Below, one piece after another: positions 1-10,386 of a DNA stretch of 64,000 nucleotides. The notes beneath the pieces were generated by a model, which saw nothing but the letters and a program-made list of their open reading frames with translations, had not been told where the DNA came from and did not search any database. Position 1 is the stretch's first letter. Every line of letters starts with the position of its first letter. The position numbers and the translations under genes were made by a program. Origin of the DNA: Lethocerus indicus (Eukaryota; Arthropoda; Insecta; Hemiptera; Belostomatidae); assembly GCA_019843655.1 (NCBI GenBank), contig JACDQD010000005.1:28406954-28470953 (forward strand). The letters are read 5' to 3'.

Positions 1-2219
1 TAATCTCGCTAAGGAATTTATCTCGGTTAATAGTGCAGTTACGACCGGTAATAGAGGCCCGTGGAAGCTATCGCTTTCCAACATTTTTAGTTATTTTACG
101 CTGAAGTTTTATATCCTTCCGTACAAAGTGTCTACAGAACAAAATTATATTAGCAATAATTAGGCCAAATTTCCATTGGGACATTATGTAATATATTTAT
201 ATAATTTTGAAATTATTATTACAAAACAATTATAATTTAATTAACTGTTCGGTGATACGGGTGGGTTTGAATACATATATGGCATTATATCATTACATCA
301 TAAAATTTATATTTGCAGAAATTTGTTTTATTATAAAGGGGGATATAGTATCTGTATCTGTCTATATAAGTAAGATAATTTAACAATATGTATATATTTA
401 TATGTAAGAAGACAATAAATTTCGATGGAGGCATTGGATACATTAGAGGGAGCCCTCCAGCTGAGCGATAACGTTATCAGGGTGGCCACCCGCTGGCCTA
501 CACTCAACGCCACTCCGAAACACATCGATATTCGGAAAACAATAATGCGTTCACCTACTCGGACAATACTATACTCCCACTGAGTCTACATTACTTGCCG
601 GAAACTTCAAGTTGCTTCTTATACGAACAAATGTTGAGTTGTATAAAAATAGGGTTTAGAAAAATCATTCCACGATGAAGAGGGAATGATGGAATTTCAA
701 ACACTAGCAGACCTTCATGAGAAAAATTATCGCAGTGTGCAAAACGTACCAAATTTTTCGGTAAGCCTTTTGATAAAATACTTTTATATTATACGTGAAA
801 TGACGAGGCGAGAAAAATAACCGAAATTCCTATTTCAAAAATACATTTTTACGAGTTGAATCGTATAACTGTAATGGACGGACTAATTAATACCCGTTCG
901 GAAATTATTCCAATGTCATTAGATTCGGCGAGCGAATGATTCCGAGTTGCATCTAATTCAACAGGTACACGAATTAGGTTATACCAGGGATTCAACAGGT
1001 TAAGCGTATTCTGGAATCTGTTTGGTGGTTTAGACGATCGCCAACATTTAAAGTTATTAACTCTTTGCTCTCTCTACTAAAACTGTAACGATTCAGTTTG
1101 CGGAGGTCTGCTATACGGCACTATTGTACGGGACTATAAAATCGGTTTAACTTCGAACATAAGGTTTTTCGGTAATTTTCAGCGAGGATTATAACGAAAG
1201 TATTATTTTATATTTGCAATTTGTGTCCGGCTCCGATTCCTGAACTGATTAATGCCGGCCGCAACATCGCGACACGAGCTATTTTTTAAATAGTCCAATT
1301 GATATTCTCGGCGCGTTTCCTCTCGGCAAGAAAAAAGTCGAAAGCGTCCCAGCTCCAAGTCCGCTCGACATCGGAGACGGAACCTCATTAACTATGAATA
1401 GAGTTTAGGCCTCACTTTCACAATTTTCGCACTAGTACGACATTGTCTCTTCAGTGTATCTGAACTATATGTACAGTAACGTATGATGGTCCACAAGGAG
1501 AGAATGAGTACTGAGGCCGGAGCCTTCCTGACTATTCAATACGTTGTGTCATACAGTATCTGCAATGGAGTCACTACAGGTTGACTGTGATCTACGTACT
1601 GTAATTATTTATTTTTATTTTAAATCATGTATTTCCCGCGTTATCAATTTGATCGCGGTCTGATCATATTATATTTCCATTGTTCGCGGTAAATGAATAG
1701 CTACGGGAGTTGAACTTATATCCGGATTTGTGCCGGTGAAGCAATCCCGAGTATCGAAGGCAACCTGAGCCCAAGATCCGGCCGGCTTTCACCGTCAACG
1801 TAATCGGTATTATTTATTCATAAGGTTTAGAAGAGCGCTGAGGGGGTAAAGAACCTAAAACGCACGGCGAAGAATTCCCCAGGAGAAAGCTTACGCTTTT
1901 ATTCGGTCGCGATTAGTCCTCGTAAATATTTTATGACGTTAGTACAGCCATTAAAATTAAAATCTTTTGCTCTCAGTCCGACATGATGCGAGGTCGCAAG
2001 GTGTATGTATATATTCAACCGGTGCAAATGGACGCTATACATTTAAAGCTGGGTTATTTATTTGCGACGGCTTTCAAAGTGCGTTCATGTAAAGGTAACA
2101 TTATATATTTTATAGTCTCACTATGAAATATTACATGCAGCAAAATTGACAAGGATCTCCTAATGTATGTACAGATACATAAATTTTACTGGAGGATGAA
2201 ATAATTCCATCCCGGAGGA

Positions 2220-2247
2220 GGAAATATTATTATGAAATAATATTTCC
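2220..2247. other. AT-rich perfect hairpin
   Basis: GGAAATATTATT and AATAATATTTCC form a 12-bp stem with loop ATGA. No surrounding gene is seen. Confidence 0.5.
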
Positions 2248-3280
2248 TTTGCAATCAACAAATAAGTTTCAATATCGCGGTTATCTCAATTGACGTACAG
2301 AAATGGGAATGGTTCGATCATTTTTAATCAGGTCTAATCTGGATGGTTATATGAGTCTTAGAAATGAAAGCTTCATGGAGCTATTTTATTAGAGATATTA
2401 ATGAATGAGCCAGATGCCATTCATTTGGTCGAGCAGTCGCACGCAAAGGTACTGTTAGAAACGTCACAACCGGTTTTTTGCTTATACTTAAGGCAAATAT
2501 ATTTCTATTCATAAAGATATTCATAAAATCTCGACTTAAAGAACGGAAAATGTGGAATGCCGTCATCCGAATAATGTTAAATAAACTATGTTTGAGGCAT
2601 AGACATTAGGGTGTTTTACAGAATTTAATTTCGTTTTAGCGGTAAATTTAACATGGAAAATAAAATCCACCCCCACACAACTTACCGCAAACGTTTTCCT
2701 CTATTTATTGTCCTATATACCAGTTTTATAAATAAGAATAGACGTACTACAGGGTAAAACATAAAATTAATGCCGTTCTAGTACTTTATAAATGTAGTCG
2801 GCTTTCAACGGTACAATAGGGTTCGAACACAACCGGAAAGTCCATATTATTTTACATTTCCCTGAAATATTCCACCAATAAGTGGACTTAGATAGGGCAT
2901 AGGAAAAAGAAATTAATTTAAAAATGTTAGACGAGTATTACAATATATTTTTATTTTTCCTTGTTTTCAAAACCGAAACTGATCTAATGAATCGATGTAT
3001 AACCAAATGGTAGATTTTGGAACTTATCCGCATAGGTGCGCACTTCCAATCTTTCTTACTATTTAGATCACCCGGATTGATTATCAATAATTTCAAGAGT
3101 TTGTTCGAGCACGGAGATGATCCGTGTACGAGGGCGATAGGGCGAGTGTGGACATGGTAATACAGGCTAGCTCCATTACTATTTCAAAATGATTTGCCCT
3201 GTCATCCTTCCTCTCCCCGTATCCTCTGCACACGTTCAACCTCAATAACCAGGCCGGCGCGGTTTGAATTTAGTTTCCTC

Positions 3281-3312
3281 TCACCCACCACCGGTCACCC
3301 ACCACCGGTGGT
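3281..3312. repeat. 14-bp tandem duplication with 12-bp palindrome
   Basis: TCACCCACCACCGG occurs twice back to back (3281-3294, 3295-3308). The second copy runs into the palindrome ACCACCGGTGGT (3301-3312). Confidence 0.8.
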
Positions 3313-5315
3313 CAGATTTTGTACGTATAATACCTGATATATTTCAGTTTTAAATACTGGGTTCCTTTATTCGGCCTACAGTAGGGCACTGAGACGATGT
3401 TTAAATCTCATCGATGGGATTGATTGCTCTCTTGTTTTTTCTACAGAGTGCCAAATATAGATTAATTTTCGCAAATTAATCTTCCCGTATTTCCGGCCGA
3501 AATAATTCAGGTTATTGATATCACTACGAACACTCGATTGTTTCAGTTTTTAGATCGTTCTCTCTTCTGGCGATCATGCGTGAAAGTTTCGCTGTCGAGA
3601 ATGCGTGGCTATTACAGTTGAGGACACTCTCGTTTCCGAGCAGACCGCGTAAGGGCCTTAGCGTCGTCTGTTGGACAAACCTGGTAAAAATGAATAAAAC
3701 ATGGGGCAACCCTAATCCGCTTGTCTGGAGATAGTAACCCGGGGGAACTCTTGCCGACAGCGACTCTGAATAATACACACTTATAATACGACTCTACTAA
3801 TGTTGGGCTGGAACTAGCGACCGACAAAAGCTCCCCGACCGTCCTCTGTATTTTATTGCCCGTTTCAGGGAGCGTATTGAAGCTGGTTCATTTCACTGCC
3901 GAGACAAACGGATCGGCCAAAGACCGACGGGATTGTCCACCGCGGGCTAGAGACGCCCCGAGTAATTAACACTGAGTTAATTACTATTTCAAACGGTTTG
4001 AGTCTGGTTGCCGGCTTTCCGTCTCTTTGTCGGTGAACGTCAATACGGTAGAGCGAAGGTACGGTAGGCGTGCCCGTAGGTGGCCCCGGGGAGCCCCCCA
4101 CTGGCCGGTCCCACGGCGCCTCTTTATCCGCCCGCCCTATCCCGGACTCCCCTAATTAAATCTCTGTTGTGGCCGGCCACGGCCCCCATTCACCTCCGCC
4201 TCCACCAAATCGCTTATTGTGGTCGCCTGAAATTTGACGCTAGAATTGTTCCACTCCGCTGTCGAACCGCTCCATCATCTGCCACGTCCTGCCGATGAAT
4301 AGCCTCCGCCAATATAACCGTCAATTGTACAGTATGCATTAAAGGTAAATCTAGACCTCATTTTTCTCCAGGATCCCTGTGAAGGTAATAGCCACAAATG
4401 AGGGTTATGAGTGAGCGTAGGACCTTTTTTATACGGCGGAAACGTTTTTTAAACGCACATCATGTGACTCGGTAGTGTCCAATTTTCTATTTAGTAAATA
4501 TCGATTTACCTATTTCTGGCCCCGAGATTATTACGCACCCTGACGTTCCGATACATTGATATATTTGCGTTATTATTGCAATTGGTAAGGATACATAAAT
4601 CCGTATTTCTCCGCCTCGAGTGAATTTCCAAAATTTAAATTGGATTACACTCCATTAATCGATAATATGCAACCCCGTTGCAGATAACATATTTATTGCA
4701 TATGCTCTAACCGTTGTAATGGAAGTATTACGAATGTATTTACGCACTCGTGCGGACGCTCACTTTATTACCGGCTAATTAATTCGTCCCATTTAATCGA
4801 ATGAGCGTTTACTCAAATGGCGCAGTATTCAGAACTACTGTTTTCAGTGAAGTGGAGCGGAAATTTAAAACCATATGGTCCGTGAGCCTTTAGCGCTTAA
4901 GTTTCTCAGTATTGACCATTGCCAGTCGCGAGCGGAAGAGTTAGTGAAGCACTCTGACGATTATCCTTGGCGGAACTATTAACAGAATAAAGAAAGTTGA
5001 AAACGCGAGTTGACTTCCTAACATCACTTCACTCGCTTCCCTTTCAACAAACTGAAGTTTTGTTCTTTAATTATTCCGAAAAAGACGAATTTAGGGCCAA
5101 AGAAATGTTATATTTTCAACATTGACTACAGTTTTGATACGTTCACGAAAGATATAACAGTTTTTAATCGTCTCATCCGAGACAATTAAATTTGAATCGC
5201 TTTTAGCGATGGCATTAGAATGTCCAGTCCAAGTCGATTCTTTCCGGTCGCGTATGAGGTTCCATTGGAATTCCAATTATCGGATGAATCGAATATCGAG
5301 GTTGTCTATGCTTAA

Positions 5316-5833
5316 CCCTTTCGCTACGGCGGTCCCCGCCGCGGAGTGGCTTGCGTGGAACGGAGCGCCGTGCCGAAAGTGCGAACATTAAGCGCGCACA
5401 GTCTTTAACATTCGGAGCCAAGACTTTTGTCTCAAAAACGACTTTGTAACATTATAATTTTACTTTGTAATTTAAAATGATTATATCACAATATACAATA
5501 TTTATATAAATTTAGTGCAGTTTTATCACGTATAGGTATCCTTCCTATCTTCTGACGCATTCAAATTACGACTAACTATTATTATACATTCGAGTGCCAG
5601 AGGCCAATGACAAAGCACTGTCGAAAGAAATAAACATTGCAATAGCGCTTGCAATTGTTTGCGAACTGACAAAATCGAGTTGATAGCATCTGCCTTGATT
5701 TTTGGCTCCATTTCTGTAAGAGATGCGGCGTTCGTGTATAAGCGGCGTTTTCTGGCGGGTGACTATAGTCACCCGTCGTCTCCACGCGGCGTTTTGTGGC
5801 GGGTGACTATAGTCACCCGTAGTAACGAAAGGG
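5316..5833. mobile_element. piggyBac-type MITE flanked by TTAA
   Basis: TTAA at 5312-5315 and 5834-5837 flanks an element of about 518 bp. Its ends are inverted: CCCTTTCGCTAC on the left and, on the reverse strand at the right, CCCTTTCGTTAC (one mismatch in 12). TTAA target duplication with ends beginning CCCTTT is the signature of the piggyBac superfamily. There is no transposase reading frame, so this is a nonautonomous copy. The right subterminal region carries two 35-bp units, each ending in a 20-bp palindrome. The left end has its own small palindrome around GGCGGTCCCCGCC. A spurious open frame (5659-6000) runs across the right end and is not a gene. Confidence 0.72.
5742..5820. repeat. 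Two 35-bp subterminal repeats with perfect 20-bp palindromes
   Basis: Units at 5742-5776 and 5786-5820 differ by one base. Each contains CGGGTGACTATAGTCACCCG (5756-5775 and 5800-5819), which is fully self-complementary. They lie within the last 95 bp of the MITE, so they may be transposase-binding or fold-back sites; that role is inferred. Confidence 0.9.
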
Positions 5834-6202
5834 TTAATACATCGGATGGAAGTACGGAGATATTTAAAAATTTTAACGATTTTAGCGTAGAGGGAAGACG
5901 ACCTAGCGTCGGTAAATTGGCGAGGGGTAGAGCGGGTGGCGGCGGCCCCGCTATAGGCTTAAAAAGCGGTAGGCGGTGTAGCCGGGCAGGAAGTAATTAA
6001 TATTGTAGGGGGCGGGCGGCGGTACAACAGGTTCATCCATCATGTCTCGGGGTACCAACAGGTGGAGCCCGGTGCGGGCCATATCGACGGGGGCCCCGCG
6101 CCAGCGCACTGCCCCCCGCCCTGGGCCGACCGCCCCGCACCCGCCCCAGTACAACACCGACCATCGGACAGATAACACCCAGACCGGCCCACCCAACGCT
6201 CC

Positions 6203-6242
6203 ATCTATCTATCTATCTATCTACACACACACACACACACAC
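6203..6242. repeat. (ATCT)n-(AC)n compound microsatellite
   Basis: About five ATCT units followed by about ten AC units, then a short AT run. Confidence 0.9.
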
Positions 6243-6463
6243 ATATATATCCATCCATCATATATCAGAGCATCCGTCTCTGGAACTCGTTAGAACGAAT
6301 ATAGCGGTCGGGGCCCCCTCCCACCCACTATGCCCTACTGTCGGGCCACCCGCCCCTACCGCAAATAGGATTGACCGAGCCAGTCTGCCACTGCGACGCC
6401 CCTACAGCCGCCCCCCAACGGAGCCCGCCGAAGTAAGTCCACCACGCATCTCTTAGACCGCCA

Positions 6464-6546
6464 CTCTCCTCTGTCTCTCTCTCTCTCTCTCTCCCCCTCT
6501 CTGTTTTCTTCATCTCTCTCTCAGTCTCTCTCTCTCTCTCTGTCTT
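6464..6546. repeat. (CT)n-rich tract
   Basis: Interrupted CT microsatellite of about 80 bp. On the opposite strand it produces Arg/Glu-rich frames that are not genes. Confidence 0.85.
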
Positions 6547-7863
6547 TATCCGGCTGTGTTTCTTAAGCCCTCCTAATCCCCTCCCGCCCCCAGGCTTTTG
6601 ATGTTTTGATGTTTGAGTCGGTTGAGAGAAAAAAAAATCCGATTACTTTCGCTCTGTCCCTTGGGGCAAAGAAAAGCTCGAATTAATAAATAATTGCCCG
6701 GACTGTACAGCGCCGACATTTAGCCTCTGCAACATTACGTGCAATAAGTAATGAGAGATATCGAAAGGAATAACTGTCTTCAAGTCGAAAAACGCGCGAA
6801 ACTATCGCCTTCTCTATTTTAATATAAACTGAAAAATATACTTATTATTGGCTGTTCAACTGAGGATTTTACAATACCGAAGTACAATATGTGGCAAATA
6901 AAACAATTAAAATTTGGCTCTACAGGACACTTTATCGAAAATCCGCCGGAATTAATCAATCGTTCTCATTAAATAATACTCAGCAATTAAGATTCAAATT
7001 ACTGTACTAGTACATTTCTATGCGGCAGTCAAATTGTACGTAGAGTTTACGTCCGCTATTGTATGCCTAAAATAGCCCGTATGCACGTCAGTTTCGAAGA
7101 ATAAAATGCGATTGTGGGTTCTATGTAAAACAAGAAATGAAATTACCGGCGGTAATTCGCCTGATGGAGTGCTACGGGTTATTGCAGTTGTGGTAGCCGT
7201 ACCAAAAAACCAGTAGCAGCATTTCTTTTCGTACATCTTGTACGAATCCTGTTTACAGTCAATAAAGCTCAAAAATGAAAAAAATTATTTTTATATTATG
7301 CTTCATTCCGTCTCCCTTAGGGATTATAACTTGTCTTGAATAGGATTGTGTTTCAACATAACCTTTCATTCTCTCATCAATTAATGATCAATTGAAAAAA
7401 TATCTCGATCCTGTTGCCGTGCTAGTTTTTTCACGTTTCAAGAGAATAAATGAAATCCAGGAAATACCATCACTTAGAACCACCGCGTATTCCATTTACT
7501 TGAAACTTGCAATTTATTATAGAAGATTTCACACGGAAAGTGAGCAAAGTATTCACCATCCTGATATTCTAACTTCTGAACGGTCTGTAGAATAATTTAT
7601 TAATTTAAATTTTGAAAAATGCAATAAAGCTACGTCCCCAATAATATGTTGTAGATGCATACGTACTTATATTAGGTGCGTAAAATAGTATTGATTTCAT
7701 TAAGCACCGGCCGACTGAGAAATGTTGCAACACAGTGATAATTTAGTCAAAAATTGGTCAAAATAATTCGGTTATCGCAATATTATAATTCTACTATAAT
7801 ACTGGCCCGTTTCCATAAATGTTTCAACCTTTTCACTTATCGTTGACAAGTGTAATTGAAAAA

Positions 7864-7896
7864 TATATAAAACGAGCCTCTGTTCACAATCAGTTT
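7864..7896 (+). promoter_or_regulatory. Candidate TATA/Inr core promoter
   Basis: TATATAAAA begins at 7864 and a perfect arthropod-type initiator, TCAGTT, starts at 7890. This puts the +1 A at 7892, 28 bases after the start of the TATA box, which is the canonical spacing. No clear DPE is seen at +28 to +33. This is a motif-only call; a match by chance somewhere in 64 kb of AT-rich DNA is possible. Confidence 0.35.
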
Positions 7897-8047
7897 GTTT
7901 ATCGGGAAGACAATCCGAGGAATTGTGAGGAAAAAAGAGGATTTGCAGCGGCTTGAAAGGAGAAGATTTTCAACGGGAGAATGCCGGAATTACGTGTAAC
8001 ATTCGAATTATTGAGGATTGAGAAAGTAGAGTACTTTACCCAGTAAG
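7892..8047 (+). other. Candidate 5' noncoding exon with a small upstream ORF
   Basis: Sequence from the predicted +1 A to a good donor, AAG|GTAGGT (GT at 8048-8049). The stretch is purine-rich, as many exons are. It holds an ATG at 7981 that opens a 21-codon reading frame closing at TAA just before the donor. If real, it could be the 5' exon needed by the coding exon at 57192, implying an intron of about 49 kb and a uORF in the leader. The link between the two is inference only. Confidence 0.25.
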
Positions 8048-8049
8048 GT

Positions 8050-10320
8050 AGGTTGATACCTTATAACAGGTACTAAAAACTATCTTAAGGATTAATATAT
8101 TTACAAACTTTTTCTTGCCTCAAATAGTCTTACCAAGTGATGCGTGGCAAGGTGCGCAATTTCGGAAACAGGGATAAAACAGAACCATCATTTTTTTAGA
8201 GTTTATGCGTAATTTTGGTTTCAATACAATTCTGGCTTCTTATCATTTTAGTAACCTGTCTAAACTTATAGTTAAACAAACAAATAAATTCAAAGACTGG
8301 TTTAAAAAAAAATTGTATTACTAATTAATTCTAAGCCTTTGTGCCCTTATACCTAAATGGATCCATTTAATCTTCCCCGTTACTTTGTTAGCATTGACGG
8401 TACTCGTCAGAATCATCTTCTTTTTTCATGCATTTGACTCTGGATGTAATATCCATTTCTATTATTATTCGAAATATATAACTTAAAATATCAAACGTCA
8501 TATTTGATGAGATAATCTGAATATAATTGCAATTAACCAGGGAATGTCCATAAATTTACTAATCGTATAAGCGCTTGTTTTATGAAAAATATTTGAATGA
8601 TATGAATGAGTTTTATGAAACCCAAACGTTTTATTTAGATCGTGCTCAATTATTAGTAGACAATTGCTGGAGAGTTCCCAAAATTCGTATAACTGAATTG
8701 CGGAATATTCTGCATAACTTAACTGCATAATTCATTTTTTAGCAGATCCGTTTGAAACAAAATTAAATCTTTGAAATTGTAAAAAGATATCCAAATTTGC
8801 ACCATACTTTACCGAAGACGTGCTGAAATTCTCCACCCAGCCTGACGGTAACTTTAAATTACTAAAGTTTCAAGTTTATAAAGGAATTCGAGCGTTATCG
8901 ATATTAAAGAGAAATAGGACAAGAGAGAAATAAAGCTGCAAGGAAAGTTTGCGAAAAACTACTGGAAATGTCGGCGAACTATTTGTCGAGTCCAATTATT
9001 TACATCGAAATTCTATTCCCTACTTTTGGAAACAGGGTAAATATGCAGGGCATAAATTATGCAGTGGAGGCAATAAATGGAAAACAGATTCGTCATTTAA
9101 GTAATTGAATTCGCTTAATAATGTTCCTTAATTAAAAAAGCATTGAATTAGTTATTAAATAATAATTAAATTAATAATTTCGCATAATTTTCGCTATTGA
9201 CAGAAGTACCCCTTTAGTTGTATTGTGAGAGACTTACTTGACTTAATTACGTGATGCTTTCATTTCTCATCGCGTAAGTAAGACAGTATTACACAAATAG
9301 AAAATTTGAATTCTTTTTGAACAGGTTTATCATCCATACAGATACAGCTCTAGAATAATTAGAGATCAGCATATTTCTAATATAAAATACCGACTACAAC
9401 AGTTCATAAATTTTTTGTATTTTTTTCAAGTACCTGCTAGACACTACAGTATATCACCGGCTAAATTTGGTTAACGCATCATTTTACATCTACTACTGAA
9501 AATGGGGAGATCTACCTGAAAGGCTGAAGAGTATGTTACGGTGGTATTTTCCGATATATTTAGTAGAGGAGGTGATGCGCAACCATTATGTGGGGGAAGC
9601 AAACTGTATGAAGCAAGTATCGGTTTCAGCAATTAGGCAGGTCTGTAATTTGCAGTTGATTGTTTAACATCATTTAACTCTAATCTGTGTTGAATTACAT
9701 AATGGCAGGTTCACTTTCATTATAAAACCTCTTGGCCTGTGGGGGGGGGGGAATTTCATCGAAGAAATTGAACAATATCTATGGTACATCAGGTTTATTA
9801 AACTCCATGACCAGAAACGTATGAATTCAATTTCTTTACCTCAAGCAATATCTAAATAGCGATTTAATCGGTGGAATAAGGAAAGCATCTTATCGGAACA
9901 AACATTTAAAGTATAAGATGTAGTGGACTAACTATTTCAACAATCTATATACCGTCTCGTATCCGTCAGTCGAGTGATTAATGAACTGAACTGTTGAAAG
10001 TTAGTACCAGAAGTCGACGGGCGTTATCAAAAGTGTCAAAACTTTGTTTCTAGTTCTTTTCTACAACTGAAACAGAAACTACGAAAGCTCGCCGAAGTTG
10101 AATATGGGTTAAAGACGATATAGATTCAGGAGAAGAGAAATACAATGAAATCCTGTTAAAATACAGTGTTAGAATGTTCAGTCTCTGCCTAAAGCGCACA
10201 TTATTCTCTAATTGCCAATGAACATTATTTTAAAGTTTAAATTCTATTGAGAACATTGGAGCTTATAAGCCGCTCTCTTTCAATCGGTTGAAACTCTCAA
10301 TTGAAGGGAAATTCGGTCAG
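8050..10320. other. AT-rich noncoding stretch
   Basis: No coding signal. Would be the start of a long intron if the candidate 5' exon is real. Contains the poly-G run at 9741. Confidence 0.5.
9741..9751. repeat. Poly-G run
   Basis: Eleven consecutive G, a likely spot for length error or polymorphism. Confidence 0.85.
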
Positions 10321-10322
10321 CC

Positions 10323-10386
10323 GCTGGGATTAGAATCCGGGTCGACAAGTTAGCACCTTGCTGCTTTAACCCCCCTGAGTGTGATT
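10323..10386 (-). mobile_element. tRNA-derived SINE relic
   Basis: On the minus strand the sequence shows a D-arm-like box A (CTCAGGGGGGTTAAAGCAGC). A five-pair anticodon-like stem follows (GCAAG/CTTGT around a 7-base loop), then a box B-like arm (GGATTCTAATCCC). Spacing fits a tRNA head. The D- and T-stems and the acceptor do not pair well, so it is a decayed SINE or tRNA pseudogene, not a working tRNA. The SINE body and tail are not resolved. Confidence 0.5.

Larger units (their letters stand above)
1..5311. other. Noncoding stretch, no gene seen
   Basis: AT-rich sequence with short frames only and no codon bias or domain. It contains the hairpin at 2220, the tandem duplication at 3281 and a GC-rich island at about 4040-4300 with chance Pro/Ala-rich frames. 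Confidence 0.6.
5838..7860. other. GC-rich patch and microsatellites, no gene seen
   Basis: GC-rich, C-run-bearing DNA at about 5930-6200 and 6300-6600 surrounds the microsatellites, then AT-rich DNA. Frames of 60-84 codons have biased composition but no recognisable protein. Confidence 0.55.

Noticed and set aside
5659..6000. 113-codon + strand frame
   Set aside because: It runs out of the right end of the MITE through its palindromes into GC-rich DNA and has no domain.
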